The position numbers and the translations under genes were made by a program. A DNA stretch of 64,000 nucleotides, taken from the NCBI RefSeq assembly GCF_019511375.1, contig NZ_JAEUAO010000001.1:1364001-1428000 (forward strand), written 5' to 3'. Below, piece by piece: positions 17,889-27,418 of this stretch (position 1 is the first letter of the stretch; each line of letters opens with the position of its first letter). The notes below the pieces were generated by a model, which saw only the letters and a list, made by a program, of their open reading frames with translations, was not told where the DNA came from and ran no database searches. The DNA comes from Rhizobium herbae. GTDB lineage: Bacteria; Pseudomonadota; Alphaproteobacteria; Rhizobiales; Rhizobiaceae.

Positions 17889-18116
17889 AGCGGCCCCGGC
17901 CACCCGGGAGCAACCGATGCCCATTTCAGCCGAACGGCTCAAGGACCTTCTGCATGTGACGGACACGTCGCCGGGAATTGGCGCGAAGGCCAGTTTTGCT
18001 TGCAGATCCGGCTGTTTTTACCGCCACTTTGAGCGCCGCGCAAAGTGCTGTACTGTATGGTCCGGAGCCAACGTCCCGTCGCGCATTTCAACCGGTTGAA
18101 GAAGTAGCCGCGGATC

Positions 18117-19106
18117 ATGGAACTTGCCGTTGCCCTTGGCCTGATCGTCTTCAAGGTCGCGTTTCTGATTGCGATCCTGCTGCTGCTGCCCTTGCCGCTG
18201 ACCTGGCTGGAGCGCAAGGTCGCCGGGCACATGCAGCAGCGGATGGGGCCGATGCGCGTCGGCTGGCACGGGCTGCTGCAGCCGGTGGCGGACGGGATCA
18301 AGCTCCTGACCAAGGAAGACCACATCCCGGCCGAAGCCGACCGCTTCCTGTTCAAGCTGGCGCCGATCCTGGCACTCGCCCCGCCTTTCCTGGTGTTCGT
18401 CGCCATTCCCTTCGGCGAGAGCATCTCGGTCCTCGGCACCGAGATCACGCTTTACGTCTCCAACATGAATGTGGCGCTCCTTTTCGTTTTCGCGGTGATC
18501 GGCATCGAAGTCTACGGCGTGATTTTCGGCGGCTGGGCCGCCAACAGCAAATACGCCGTGCTGGGCAGCCTCAGGACCTGTGCGCAGATGATCAGCTACG
18601 AGATCCCGATGGGATTCGCGGTCATCGGCGTGGTGATGCTGGCGCAGTCGATGAGCCTGCTCGACATCGTACGGGCGCAAGCCGATGTCTGGAATGTCGT
18701 CTACCAACCGGTCGGCTTCTTCGTGTTCTTCGTTGCCGGGCTCGCCGAGGCGCAGCGCATTCCCTTCGACCTGGCGGAGGCGGAAGGCGATCTGGGAGCC
18801 GGGTTCCATACCGAATATAGCGGTATCCGCTTCGCGTTCTTCATGGTCAGCGAATATGCCATCGTGTTGCTGGTGTCGGTCCTGGTGGTGATCCTGTTCT
18901 TCGGCGGCTGGAACGGTGTATTGGTCCCCTTGCCACCGCTCCTCTGGTTTGTGCTCAAGGTCGCATTTTTCGTCTATCTGTTTATCTGGTTCCGCTTCAC
19001 GTTCCCGCGCTACCGTTACGACCAGCTGATGGCGATCGGATGGAAAGTCTTGCTTCCTCTGTCGATGGCGAACATAATTATCACGGGTGTACTTTTAGGA
19101 GCGTAG
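18117..19106 (+). CDS. nuoH: NADH-quinone oxidoreductase subunit H
   Basis: 329 residues, about eight membrane helices. WLERKVAGHMQQRMGP is the universal NuoH N-terminal signature, and AEAQRIPFDLAEAEGDLGAG with the ensuing FHTEYSGIRFAFF is the quinone-chamber loop rich in acidic residues. NuoH joins the hydrophilic arm to the pumping arm. In most operons nuoH lies between nuoG and nuoI. Here it is on the strand opposite nuoG and converges with it. Confidence 0.96.
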   Translation: MELAVALGLIVFKVAFLIAILLLLPLPLTWLERKVAGHMQQRMGPMRVGWHGLLQPVADGIKLLTKEDHIPAEADRFLFKLAPILALAPPFLVFVAIPFGESISVLGTEITLYVSNMNVALLFVFAVIGIEVYGVIFGGWAANSKYAVLGSLRTCAQMISYEIPMGFAVIGVVMLAQSMSLLDIVRAQADVWNVVYQPVGFFVFFVAGLAEAQRIPFDLAEAEGDLGAGFHTEYSGIRFAFFMVSEYAIVLLVSVLVVILFFGGWNGVLVPLPPLLWFVLKVAFFVYLFIWFRFTFPRYRYDQLMAIGWKVLLPLSMANIIITGVLLGA

Positions 19107-19127
19107 TGGCTCCGTAGCGAGGCGGCG

Positions 19128-19694
19128 ATGTCGCGCGCAAAGGACAGAGTTGGAACATGGATCGGCTGGGGGTTCTTCGCCGATCTGGCGAACGGCTTGG
19201 CTTTGACCTTCGGCTACATGTTCTCCAGGCCCGTCACCATGCAGTATCCGGACCAGGAAAAATGGCTGCCCTATCCGCGCTACCGCGGGCATCACTTCCT
19301 GAAACGCGACGAAGAGGGCGAGATCAAATGCGTGGCCTGCGAACTCTGCGCGCGGATCTGTCCCTGCGACTGCATCGAGGTCATTCCTTACGAGGATGAC
19401 AAAGGCAAACGTCACCCGGCAAAATTCGAGATCGACACGGCCCGCTGCCTGTTCTGCGGGCTGTGCGAGGACGCCTGCCCGGCAGACGCGATCGCGCTTG
19501 GCCAACAATATGAATTCTCGAGTTTTTCCTCGCGTGACCTGGTGATCGGGCGCGACGATCTGCTCGCCAAGCCTGGCAAGGCGACAACCGGCGGCGGCGT
19601 GGTTGCCGCGCGCCTGAATACGAAGAAGGACGTACTCGTCGAGACGAAGGAGACGCAAGGCTACAACTGGTGGCGGAATATCCGCAGAACGTGA
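19128..19694 (+). CDS. nuoI: NADH-quinone oxidoreductase subunit I
   Basis: 188 residues. Two 4Fe-4S motifs are intact: CVACELCARICPCDC (N6a) and CLFCGLCEDACPADAI (N6b). The protein docks near NuoB and passes electrons toward N2. The start has GAGGCGGCG upstream, 21 bases after nuoH. FSSFSSRDLVIGRDDLL in the C-terminal part is normal for the family. Confidence 0.95.
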   Translation: MSRAKDRVGTWIGWGFFADLANGLALTFGYMFSRPVTMQYPDQEKWLPYPRYRGHHFLKRDEEGEIKCVACELCARICPCDCIEVIPYEDDKGKRHPAKFEIDTARCLFCGLCEDACPADAIALGQQYEFSSFSSRDLVIGRDDLLAKPGKATTGGGVVAARLNTKKDVLVETKETQGYNWWRNIRRT

Positions 19695-19738
19695 ACCCGC
19701 GCCAGCTGTCAAGCCGAAGCGCTTGAAAGGAGGCTCAG

Positions 19739-20179
19739 ATGTTTGTCGGCGAAATCATGAAGAACAAGGGCGTCGGTGTCATAGCGGTCGCTCCCGATCA
19801 GACGATGGTGGAAGTCCTCAGGCTGTTTCGCGACAACAACATCGGCTTCGTCGTCGTCAGCCAGTCGAACAGCGAATATCTGGGTACGCTGTCGGAGCGT
19901 GATTGCTGCAATGCGGTGGCAGAATACGGGGCCGAGGCGGCGATGATGCGGGTCGCGGACATCATGAACCGCAGCGTGGCGACCTGTTCGACACGGGATG
20001 TGCTGCCCGTCGCGATGGCGATCATGACCCAGCGGCGGACGCGTCACGTGCTGGTAAGGGACGGCGACGACATTGTCGGCGTGGTCAGCATCGGCGACGT
20101 GGTCAAACACAGGCTCGACGAAGCGCAGCGCACGGAGCAGGAGCTGCAGGATTACATCTGCGGGACCAGGTATCACTGA
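19739..20179 (+). CDS. CBS-domain protein
   Basis: 146 residues with two CBS motifs (VAPDQTMVEVLRLFRDNNIG and STRDVLPVAMAIMTQRRTRH) forming one Bateman module. It ends each repeat in the usual way (YLGTLSERD; IVGVVSIGDVVKHRL). Such stand-alone proteins bind adenine nucleotides, sometimes NAD(H), and sense energy or redox state. AAAGGAGG lies upstream, and the gene follows nuoI by 44 bases, so it is probably co-transcribed. A role in adjusting the respiratory complex is plausible inference. Confidence 0.85.
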   Translation: MFVGEIMKNKGVGVIAVAPDQTMVEVLRLFRDNNIGFVVVSQSNSEYLGTLSERDCCNAVAEYGAEAAMMRVADIMNRSVATCSTRDVLPVAMAIMTQRRTRHVLVRDGDDIVGVVSIGDVVKHRLDEAQRTEQELQDYICGTRYH

Positions 20180-20209
20180 TGTCGGCAGACGCCTGCAGAC
20201 ACTGGCTCA

Positions 20210-20232
20210 GGCGAGGCTAGCAGTGCCTCGCC
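20210..20232. terminator. Hairpin between convergent operons
   Basis: A perfect 8-bp stem, GGCGAGGC (20210-20217) and GCCTCGCC (20225-20232), with a 7-base loop, lies between the stop of the CBS gene and the stop of nuoG. No clear T-run follows on either strand, so termination strength is doubtful. Its place between convergent operons favours a bidirectional terminator. Confidence 0.5.
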
Positions 20233-20244
20233 CCTCCAAAACCT

Positions 20245-22821
20245 TCAGACACCACGCCAGACCCGGCTCGTGCGCTCGACCTCGAGAGTGCGATGCACCC
20301 CCTGGACCTCCACCGGGCACGGGTATTCGCCCCGTCGCATCAGGCTGTTGAGACGCAAGGCTCTGTAGTTTTCGGGAACGAACACCAGGCCATTGGGAAA
20401 TTGCCTGTCTACCTTGAGCTGCGCCGTCAGTTCACCCCCGGCCGAACGCACGACCACCTGATCGCCGTCCGAAAGGCCGAGCCGTGCGGCATCCGGCGCG
20501 CTCATCATGACATAGGGGTCGTTGGCGACCGTATTCAGGATGTCCGAGCGCTCGGTCAGATAACCGTTGTGGAACAGGCCATTGCCGGTGATCAGCATGA
20601 GCGCGTCCGTTGCTGTCGGGGCAGGCGGCGGCGCGACGAACTCTCCGGTCGGTGACGTCGGCACCGCCGTTGTGAATGTGCCGTCGGCACCAAGCGCGTC
20701 CTGCCTCAACCCGCGATAGGCCGGCACCAGCCGGGCAATCTCGTCGAAAATTTCGTTTTGCGTCGATGGCTGCAGCGCCCGGCTGCGGAGCGCTGCAACG
20801 AAATCGAAGATCGAAAGGTTGCCGCGCGCCTCGAAGGCGGGTTCGCGGAATTTGCGGACCTTCTGGATGCGGCCCTCATTGTTGGTGAACGTGCCGGATT
20901 CTTCGCCATAACCCGACGCGGGCAGGACGATGTCGGCCATGCCCGCCGTATCCGTCAGGAATGTGTCCTGTACGATCAGCAGATCGGCCGCACCAAGCGC
21001 CCGCGTCACGAAATCACGGTCGGGATAGGCGATCAGAGGATCGGTTCCGGCGATGTAGAGCGCGCCCATCCGCCCCTCGGCGCAGAGTTCCAGCATTGCG
21101 TCGAGACCCACGCCGGGCTCGGACGGAATTTCGGTGCCCCAGGCCGCTGCAAGTGTCGCGCGCGCCACCTCATCGGTAACCGCCTGCAGTCCCGGCAGAG
21201 CCCCCGGCAGTACCCCCATGTCCCAGGCGCCCATCTGGTTGGCGCGGTCAAAGAGGAACTGCATCGCCAGACCCTTGCCGAGCAGACGGAGAACTTGCAG
21301 CAGGTTGTTGAGCTGCTGCAGCGTCGCGCGCGATCCGGGCGATCTCAGGAGATCGACGCTGACAAGTACGGCGACGCTTCGGCCCTCCCTGAGCGCTGCG
21401 GCCACCCGAGCCGGCCCCTCATCGGCGGCTTGCGCCATCGGCCTGATGGTCGCTTCGATGGTCGCGAGGACATCGCCAGGCAAGGCCGGGCCAGCGGCCG
21501 CAACAAGGCCGGCCACCATCGAAGCAAGACTCGCCGCTTCTCCGCCCGGCGGCACGCGAACCACCACCCGGGCATCGGCGTCCAGGCGGGATGGCCGCGG
21601 CGAAAGCATCAGCAGTCCGGTCTGCCGCCGCCGCGCTGCGTCCCGCAGCAGATATTCGGTGACAGGGTTCTCCTCGGTCACATTACCGCCGACGACGAGC
21701 ACGCAGTCGTTGCCGATGACGTCGTCCAGCGGTGCGCGGCTGTGGAAGGCTGCCGCGAGCGGGCCGAGCGTATCGAAGGGCACGGACCATCGTGACGAGC
21801 AATCGATGTTGTTGGTCCGGAATACCGTCCGCATCAGCTTCTGGAACTGATAGAGCACCTCGTTCGGCAACCGCGCGGAGGCAAGCCCGCCAGCTGCCTT
21901 GTTCTCGACGGCCGACATGCGCCGGCGCAGGTACTCCCCCGCCTCATTCCAGGACACCGGAACCAGGGCGCCGTCGCGACGGATCATCGGCCGTTTGATC
22001 CGGTCCCGGCTCTCGATAAAATCAAGGCCGAAGCGCCCGCGCACGCAAAGCGTTTCGCGGTTGACCCCGTGTTCCTGCTTGGAGCGGACCCGCATGAACT
22101 CGCCCTTGCGCGCCCCGGCCGTGAGCTGGCAGCCGGTGCCGCAATGCGGGCATACCGTATCCGTCTCGGCCAGGTCCCAGGGACGCGCCTTGTAGCGATA
22201 GGGAAAGCTCATCAGCGCCCCGACCGGGCAGACTTCGACGCAGTTGCCGCACTGGTCGCAACTGGCGAGGCTGCCCTCGAAGCCGGTGACGGCCGTATCC
22301 ATGCCTTTTTCCACGGTGCCCAAGGCGACTGCTCCAACCACCTCCTCGCACATCCGCACGCAGCGCTGGCACTGGATGCAGCGGTTGACGTTCATGATGA
22401 TGACCGGGCTGAGGCGGATGTCGCGGGAGTGGAACACGCGTTTGGGATCTCGGAACTCGCTTCGGCGGGGTCCGTAGGCCATGACCATGTCCTGCAGTTC
22501 GCACTCGCCGCCCTTGTCACAGATCGGACAGTCGAGGGGATGGTTGGCAAGCAGCATGTCGAGCATGGAAGACCGCGTTTCGTCGATCAGGGTCGTGTTC
22601 GTCCGCACGACCATGCCATCGGTGACCGCGGTCGCGCAGGACGGCTGCAGCCGCCGCAGGCCCTCGATCTCCACCAGGCACATGCGGCACGAAGCCAGCG
22701 GCGGCAGCCGCTTCAGATAGCAGAAGGTCGGGATCTCGATGCCCAGATGCCGGGCAGCCTGCAGCACTGTCGAGCCTGGCTCGACTTCCAGCATTTGATC
22801 ATCGATCGTGACTTTAAGCAT
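20245..22821 (-). CDS. nuoG: NADH-quinone oxidoreductase subunit G
   Basis: 858 residues, the long form. N-terminal 2Fe-2S (FCYLKRLPPLASCRMCLVE), the HxxxC N5 region (NHPLDCPICDKGGECELQD), paired 4Fe-4S sites (CIQCQRCVRMC; CDQCGNCVEVCP), and an extra CPHCGTGCQL...LCVRGR cluster as in formate-dehydrogenase-like proteins. The rest is a molybdopterin-oxidoreductase fold, and the end (SDGDQVVVRSAGGELTAQLK) is the dinucleotide-binding domain usually reduced in complex I of alphaproteobacterial chromosomes. It carries electrons from NuoF onward and is last in the minus-strand nuo operon. Confidence 0.95.
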   Translation of the reverse strand: MLKVTIDDQMLEVEPGSTVLQAARHLGIEIPTFCYLKRLPPLASCRMCLVEIEGLRRLQPSCATAVTDGMVVRTNTTLIDETRSSMLDMLLANHPLDCPICDKGGECELQDMVMAYGPRRSEFRDPKRVFHSRDIRLSPVIIMNVNRCIQCQRCVRMCEEVVGAVALGTVEKGMDTAVTGFEGSLASCDQCGNCVEVCPVGALMSFPYRYKARPWDLAETDTVCPHCGTGCQLTAGARKGEFMRVRSKQEHGVNRETLCVRGRFGLDFIESRDRIKRPMIRRDGALVPVSWNEAGEYLRRRMSAVENKAAGGLASARLPNEVLYQFQKLMRTVFRTNNIDCSSRWSVPFDTLGPLAAAFHSRAPLDDVIGNDCVLVVGGNVTEENPVTEYLLRDAARRRQTGLLMLSPRPSRLDADARVVVRVPPGGEAASLASMVAGLVAAAGPALPGDVLATIEATIRPMAQAADEGPARVAAALREGRSVAVLVSVDLLRSPGSRATLQQLNNLLQVLRLLGKGLAMQFLFDRANQMGAWDMGVLPGALPGLQAVTDEVARATLAAAWGTEIPSEPGVGLDAMLELCAEGRMGALYIAGTDPLIAYPDRDFVTRALGAADLLIVQDTFLTDTAGMADIVLPASGYGEESGTFTNNEGRIQKVRKFREPAFEARGNLSIFDFVAALRSRALQPSTQNEIFDEIARLVPAYRGLRQDALGADGTFTTAVPTSPTGEFVAPPPAPTATDALMLITGNGLFHNGYLTERSDILNTVANDPYVMMSAPDAARLGLSDGDQVVVRSAGGELTAQLKVDRQFPNGLVFVPENYRALRLNSLMRRGEYPCPVEVQGVHRTLEVERTSRVWRGV

Positions 22822-22848
22822 GGTTTCCTCACTGCCCCGATCCAGCCT

Positions 22849-24114
22849 TCAGTGAAACGGGCACCTCCGCTCCTCGATATGGGCCGCGAACTCCTCGCGG
22901 AAATGCGCCAGTGCCGCCTGCAACCCCATCGCCGCCCCGTCGCCCAAGGCACAAAAGGTGTTGCCGAAGATGCCCTTGCAGAGCCTGTCCAGCTGCTCCA
23001 GGTCGCCGGGCGCACCCTCCCCGGCCTCGATCCGGCGAAGGACCTTCACCACCCAGTTCAATCCTTCCCGGCACGGCGTGCATTTGCCGCAGGACTCATG
23101 GTGGAAGAACTCGATGATCCGGGTGGCCACCTTGACCATGCAGGTCGCATCGTCGATCACGATCACCCCGGCCGAGCCGAGCATCGAGCCGGCGGCAGCC
23201 AGCGAATCGAAGTCCATCCCCACTTCCAGTCCGTGCTCCGGGATGACAGGCGCCGAAACACCGCCGGGAATCACCGCCTTGATCTTGCGCCCCGGCAGGG
23301 CCCCGCCGGCATGCTCCTCCACCAGTTCGCGTAGCGGTATGCCCATCGGCAGCTCGTAGAGGCCGGGTTTGCGCACCTGCCCGCTCAGACAGTAGAGCTT
23401 CGGGCCGGGGCTCCTGTCCGGGCCGATGCCGCGGAACCAGTCGGCCCCCCGCGTCACGATATGGGGCACGCAGACCAGCGTCTCGACGTTGTTGATCACG
23501 GTCGGGCTGGCATAGAGCCCGGCCACCGCCGGAAACGGTGGTTTCAATCGCGGCTGCGCCCGCTTGCCCTCTAGAGATTCGAGCATCGCGGTTTCCTCGC
23601 CGCAGATATAAGCGCCGGCGCCGCGGTGGATGTGAACGGTGAAATTGAAATCCGAGCCCAGGATCCGCGTTCCGAGATAGCCTTTGGCGCTGGCCTCGGC
23701 GATCGCCTGCTCCAGGCGGCGAATGGCCGTCACATATTCTCCGCGGATGTAGACATAGGCGGTTTCGGCCCCGATCGCGTAGGCGCTGACCGCCAGTCCC
23801 TCAATCAGCTGATGCGGGTCGCGCTCCATGATGATCCGGTCCTTGAAGGTGCCAGGCTCCCCCTCGTCAGCGTTGCAGCAGAGGTATTTCGGCCTGTCGA
23901 CCCGCTTCGGCACGAAACTCCATTTCATCCCCGTCGGAAATCCGGCACCGCCGCGACCGCGCAGGTTCGATTGCTTGACGAGGTCAATGACCTCATCAGG
24001 TGTGTCCTGGCGCAGCACTTTGGCCAGAGCCTGGTAGCCTCCGCCGGCCTCGTAGGCGGAGAGCAGATGGCCGTCTTGGACATCGACGTTTTTGAGGAGA
24101 ACCGGTTCGAACAT
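22849..24114 (-). CDS. nuoF: NADH-quinone oxidoreductase subunit F
   Basis: 421 residues from MFEPVLLKN. The FMN/NADH site is GRGGAGFPTGMKWSF with CNADEGEPGTFKDR, and the N3 4Fe-4S cluster is at ESCGKCTPCREG with a later Cys. It oxidises NADH and hands electrons to NuoE and NuoG. The longer open frame upstream is a wrong-frame reading of nuoE. The gene starts four bases after the nuoE stop. Confidence 0.95.
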   Translation of the reverse strand: MFEPVLLKNVDVQDGHLLSAYEAGGGYQALAKVLRQDTPDEVIDLVKQSNLRGRGGAGFPTGMKWSFVPKRVDRPKYLCCNADEGEPGTFKDRIIMERDPHQLIEGLAVSAYAIGAETAYVYIRGEYVTAIRRLEQAIAEASAKGYLGTRILGSDFNFTVHIHRGAGAYICGEETAMLESLEGKRAQPRLKPPFPAVAGLYASPTVINNVETLVCVPHIVTRGADWFRGIGPDRSPGPKLYCLSGQVRKPGLYELPMGIPLRELVEEHAGGALPGRKIKAVIPGGVSAPVIPEHGLEVGMDFDSLAAAGSMLGSAGVIVIDDATCMVKVATRIIEFFHHESCGKCTPCREGLNWVVKVLRRIEAGEGAPGDLEQLDRLCKGIFGNTFCALGDGAAMGLQAALAHFREEFAAHIEERRCPFH

Positions 24115-24118
24115 GACG

Positions 24119-24619
24119 CTATTCTCCCGGCGGTGCGGCGGCAGCGGCCGGGTGCCCCGCCTCCGCCCGCAACCTGTCCAGAAGCGCGTCGATCCGCGCG
24201 ATGTCGAGATCGCCGTGATAGGCATCGCCGACCTGCATCACAGGAGCCATCTCGCAGGCGCCGAGGCATTCGACCGTCGAAAGCGTGAACAGCCGGTCCG
24301 GGGTTGTTTCGCCCTTCCTGATCCCGAGGACCTCTTCCAGATGCCTTAGCAGGTCTTCCGATCGACGCAGCATGCAGGACACGTTGTCGCAAAGCTGCAG
24401 GTGGAACATCCCCACCGGCTCGGTATGGAAGAGGGTATAGAAGGTCGCCAGTTCATAGACCCAGATCCGCTCGACGCCGAGGATGTCGGCAACCTCCTCC
24501 AGCACGGGGCCCGGCAGATAGCCATGTTGCCTCTGCGCGATCAAGAGCGCCGGCATGATCGCCGAGCGCTGGTCTGGGTACCGCGCCGCTGCCTCTTCGA
24601 TCTTTTCGCGCATGGTCAT
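24119..24619 (-). CDS. nuoE: NADH-quinone oxidoreductase subunit E
   Basis: 166 residues from MTMREKIEEAA, with AGGAG about 11 bases upstream. The thioredoxin-like 2Fe-2S (N1a) ligands are at CDNVSC and ECLGAC. The N-terminal helical part with AQRQHGYLPG matches the family. The C-terminus is Ala- and Pro-rich. An in-frame ATG two codons on is an alternative start. Confidence 0.93.
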   Translation of the reverse strand: MTMREKIEEAAARYPDQRSAIMPALLIAQRQHGYLPGPVLEEVADILGVERIWVYELATFYTLFHTEPVGMFHLQLCDNVSCMLRRSEDLLRHLEEVLGIRKGETTPDRLFTLSTVECLGACEMAPVMQVGDAYHGDLDIARIDALLDRLRAEAGHPAAAAAPPGE

Positions 24620-24633
24620 CGCGTCCAAATCTC

Positions 24634-25848
24634 CTATTTGTCCACCTCCGCCATCACCGGATCGAGGCTGCCGAGCACGGCGATCATGTCCGCCAGATAG
24701 CGGGCATTGGTGACCCCGAAGAGTGCCTGAAGGTTGACGAACGAGGGTGCCCGCACCTTCATGCGGAACGGTTTTGGCGACCCGTCGCTGATGATGTAGA
24801 AGCCGAGCTCTCCCTTTGGCGCTTCGATCGCCGAATAGACCTCGCCCTTCGGTACCTTGAAGCCATAGGCCGACAGATCGAAATGCTGGATCAGCGCCTC
24901 CATCGAACAGTGCACCCGATCCTTGTCCACCGGGAAGGCGATCGTCGGCATGTCGACCTGGAACGGCCCCTCGGGCATCTGCTCCAGGCATTGCTCGATG
25001 ATCCGGATGCTCTCGCGCATTTCCTCGACGCGGCACCGCCAGCGCGCGTAGCAGTCGCCCTCGTCGCGGGTGATGACGTTGAAGTCGAGCCGATCGTAGA
25101 TCTCGTAGGGCTCGTCGCGGCGGATGTCCCAGTCGACGCCCGAGGCACGCAGGTTCGGGCCGCTCAGTCCCAGATCGATGGCGTCCTTTTCGGCGATCAC
25201 GCCGATCCCCTGCGTGCGCCTCAGGAATACCCGGTTGTCCTCGAGCAGCCGCTCATAGTCGCGGATGCGGTTGGGGAAGATGTCGCAGAACTCCCGGATC
25301 TTGGGGAGGAACCCCTCGGGCAGGTCCTCGCGCACCCCGCCGACGCGGCAGAACGAGGTATGCATCCGCGCTCCGGTGACCATCTCCAACAGGTCCATGA
25401 TCATTTCGCGCTCGCGCATGGCATAGAGCAGCGCGGTCATGGCGCCGAGGTCCATCGGCAGCGCGCCAGTGATCAGGAGATGGCCGGAGATCCGCGCCAG
25501 TTCGGCCATCATCACGCGGATATATTGCGCGCGGATCGGCGCCTCGATGCCGAGAAGCTTCTCCACCGCCAGCGCGAAAGCCAGGTTGTTCGACGGCGGA
25601 CAGACATAGTCGAGCCGGTCGGTCAGCGGGAAGATCTGCGTGTAAGTGAAGCTCTCGGCCAGTTTCTCCGTGCCGCGGTGGAGGTAACCGATATGCGGGT
25701 CGACGCGCGTGACATATTCGCCGTCCAGCTCGAGCACGAGCCGCAACACCCCATGTGTACTGGGATGCTGGGGACCAAGGTTGAGAAGCACCTCCTTGGT
25801 CCCGGGCGCTTCGCCTTCCGGCCTGCTCAGTTCCGTGACTTCGGTCAT
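24634..25848 (-). CDS. nuoD: NADH-quinone oxidoreductase subunit D
   Basis: 404 residues from MTEVTELSRPEG. Contains LNLGPQHPSTHGVLRLVLEL (quinone-site His), DPHIGYLHRGTEKLAE and the closing FVNLQALFGVTNARYLADMI. It forms the quinone-binding pocket with NuoB. Unlike gammaproteobacterial NuoCD it is separate from NuoC, whose stop lies one base before its start. Confidence 0.95.
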   Translation of the reverse strand: MTEVTELSRPEGEAPGTKEVLLNLGPQHPSTHGVLRLVLELDGEYVTRVDPHIGYLHRGTEKLAESFTYTQIFPLTDRLDYVCPPSNNLAFALAVEKLLGIEAPIRAQYIRVMMAELARISGHLLITGALPMDLGAMTALLYAMREREMIMDLLEMVTGARMHTSFCRVGGVREDLPEGFLPKIREFCDIFPNRIRDYERLLEDNRVFLRRTQGIGVIAEKDAIDLGLSGPNLRASGVDWDIRRDEPYEIYDRLDFNVITRDEGDCYARWRCRVEEMRESIRIIEQCLEQMPEGPFQVDMPTIAFPVDKDRVHCSMEALIQHFDLSAYGFKVPKGEVYSAIEAPKGELGFYIISDGSPKPFRMKVRAPSFVNLQALFGVTNARYLADMIAVLGSLDPVMAEVDK

Positions 25849-25849
25849 C

Positions 25850-26413
25850 TCAAGTCTCCGGCGTAACACGGCCTCCCGTTGGAATGTCCCTGGTGGCAAG
25901 GTCCGGCTGCGTCGGCCGCGGGCCTTCCGCACCAAACGGGTTCAACTCGTCCCGGTAGCCCCGGAGCGGAAAATCCTTGCGCTGCGGGAACCCCTCGAAC
26001 CCTTCCCACATGTAGATCCGGCGCAAGTCCGGGTGGCCCTCGAACCTGATCCCGTACATGTCCCAGGCCTCGCGCTCATGCCAGTTGGCGGTGCGCCAGA
26101 CCTCCGTCACCGAGGGCGCTCGCGGCGGATCGCCGAGGCGGCACTTTATCCGGACGCGCCATTTGTTCGGCAGCGAATAGAGGTGGTAGACGACCTCGTA
26201 GCGTGGCGCCTCAGGGTAATGATCGACCCCGCAAATGTCGGAGAGGAAATTGAATTGCAGCGCCGGGTGCTCCTTCAGGAACCGGCAAAGCTCGACGATG
26301 ATGTCCGGCGGAGCGACAAAGGCATGAACACCATGGGTAAAGCCGATATCCTCGATTGCCTCGCCGAAACGCTCCATGATCGGGGCACGGTTGAGGGGCG
26401 TCTCAGCGCTCAT
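25850..26413 (-). CDS. nuoC: NADH-quinone oxidoreductase subunit C
   Basis: 187 residues. The diagnostic [19 protein letters not shown] and [20 protein letters not shown] with the following [11 protein letters not shown] and HPLRKDFP-like ([10 protein letters not shown]) segments are all present. A hydrophilic-arm scaffold subunit. Its ATG overlaps the nuoB stop by four bases. Confidence 0.94.
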   Translation of the reverse strand: MSAETPLNRAPIMERFGEAIEDIGFTHGVHAFVAPPDIIVELCRFLKEHPALQFNFLSDICGVDHYPEAPRYEVVYHLYSLPNKWRVRIKCRLGDPPRAPSVTEVWRTANWHEREAWDMYGIRFEGHPDLRRIYMWEGFEGFPQRKDFPLRGYRDELNPFGAEGPRPTQPDLATRDIPTGGRVTPET

Positions 26414-26913
26414 GGCAACGCGATCCGGTCGAGGGGAGTCCCGGCCAGCGCCCGGGAGTTTTTTATCTTCTCCTGAAGCAGAAGGAAGCCGTGCATCAGC
26501 GCCTCGGGCCGCGGCGGGCAGCCGGGCACATGCACGTCTACCGGCACGAAGGTTTCCGCGCCCTGCACCACGGCATAGGTGTTGTAGACCCCGCCCGAGA
26601 TGGCGCAGGTGCCCATGGCGATGACCCAGCGGGGCTCCGGCATCTGGTCATAGAGCCGGCGCACCACCGGCGCGAACTTCCGCGTGATGGTGCCGGCGAT
26701 GATCATCACGTCCGACTGGCGGGGTGATGGCCGGAACACCACGCCGAACCGGTCGAGATCGTATCGCGCACAACCCGCCGCAATCATCTCGATGGCGCAG
26801 CAGGCGATTCCGAAGGTTTCGGGCCACAACGCCGACCTTCGGCTCCAGTTGATCACGCTGTCGGCCGTCGTGAACAACACGCTGTCCCGGATCGTGCTGT
26901 TTACGCCTCCCAT
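26410..26913 (-). CDS. nuoB: NADH-quinone oxidoreductase subunit B
   Basis: 167 residues from [11 protein letters not shown]. The N2 4Fe-4S ligands are visible: GIACCAIEM (the tandem Cys pair), MGTCAISGG and [12 protein letters not shown]2 gives electrons to quinone. The start lies 13 bases inside the end of nuoA. Upstream codons in the same frame are shadow of nuoA. Confidence 0.95.
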   Translation of the reverse strand: MGGVNSTIRDSVLFTTADSVINWSRRSALWPETFGIACCAIEMIAAGCARYDLDRFGVVFRPSPRQSDVMIIAGTITRKFAPVVRRLYDQMPEPRWVIAMGTCAISGGVYNTYAVVQGAETFVPVDVHVPGCPPRPEALMHGFLLLQEKIKNSRALAGTPLDRIALP

Positions 26914-27266
26914 TCCAGCGCCCCCTTCAGCCAGGCATAGGCGAACCCCACGAGGAGCAGCAATATGAAGACGAACATCTCGATATAGCCGACCAGCCCA
27001 ATTTCCTTCAGCACGACGGCCCAGGGAAAGAGGAACATCGTCTCGACATCGAAGACGACCAGCAGGATCGCAAGGACAAAGAACTGCACCCTCAGGCGGC
27101 CGCCGGCGGCCTCGCCAGCCGGGTCCATGCCGCACTCATAAGGCATGTTCTTTGCAGGATAGGGATTGGACGGGCGCAGCAGCGAGGAGACAAAAAGCGT
27201 CGCCCCCGTCACCAGAGCAATTCCGGCAACCATGACAAGAACCGGCAGGAATTCCATCGCAGCCAT
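26901..27266 (-). CDS. nuoA: NADH-quinone oxidoreductase subunit A
   Basis: 121 residues from [15 protein letters not shown]; the second Met at 27257 is equally possible. Three membrane helices. [13 protein letters not shown] carries the conserved Cys loop, and [20 protein letters not shown] is the family signature. It lies downstream of nuoN after 152 bases with no gene. That position, after N, M and L, is unusual, as nuoA normally opens the operon. Confidence 0.93.
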   Translation of the reverse strand: MAAMEFLPVLVMVAGIALVTGATLFVSSLLRPSNPYPAKNMPYECGMDPAGEAAGGRLRVQFFVLAILLVVFDVETMFLFPWAVVLKEIGLVGYIEMFVFILLLLVGFAYAWLKGALEWEA

Positions 27267-27418
27267 ATCGCGCGCACCGGCCACCCACCGAGGGCTCCTC
27301 AGGCTGCGACCGACACCTTTCGGGACCATGAACGCGGTCGCCCCAGGAAACGAAGTGGGCAATCCTTTCTTGGACTGCCAGTCTATTCCGTCGGGCGGAT
27401 CAATGCAAATTCAATCGG

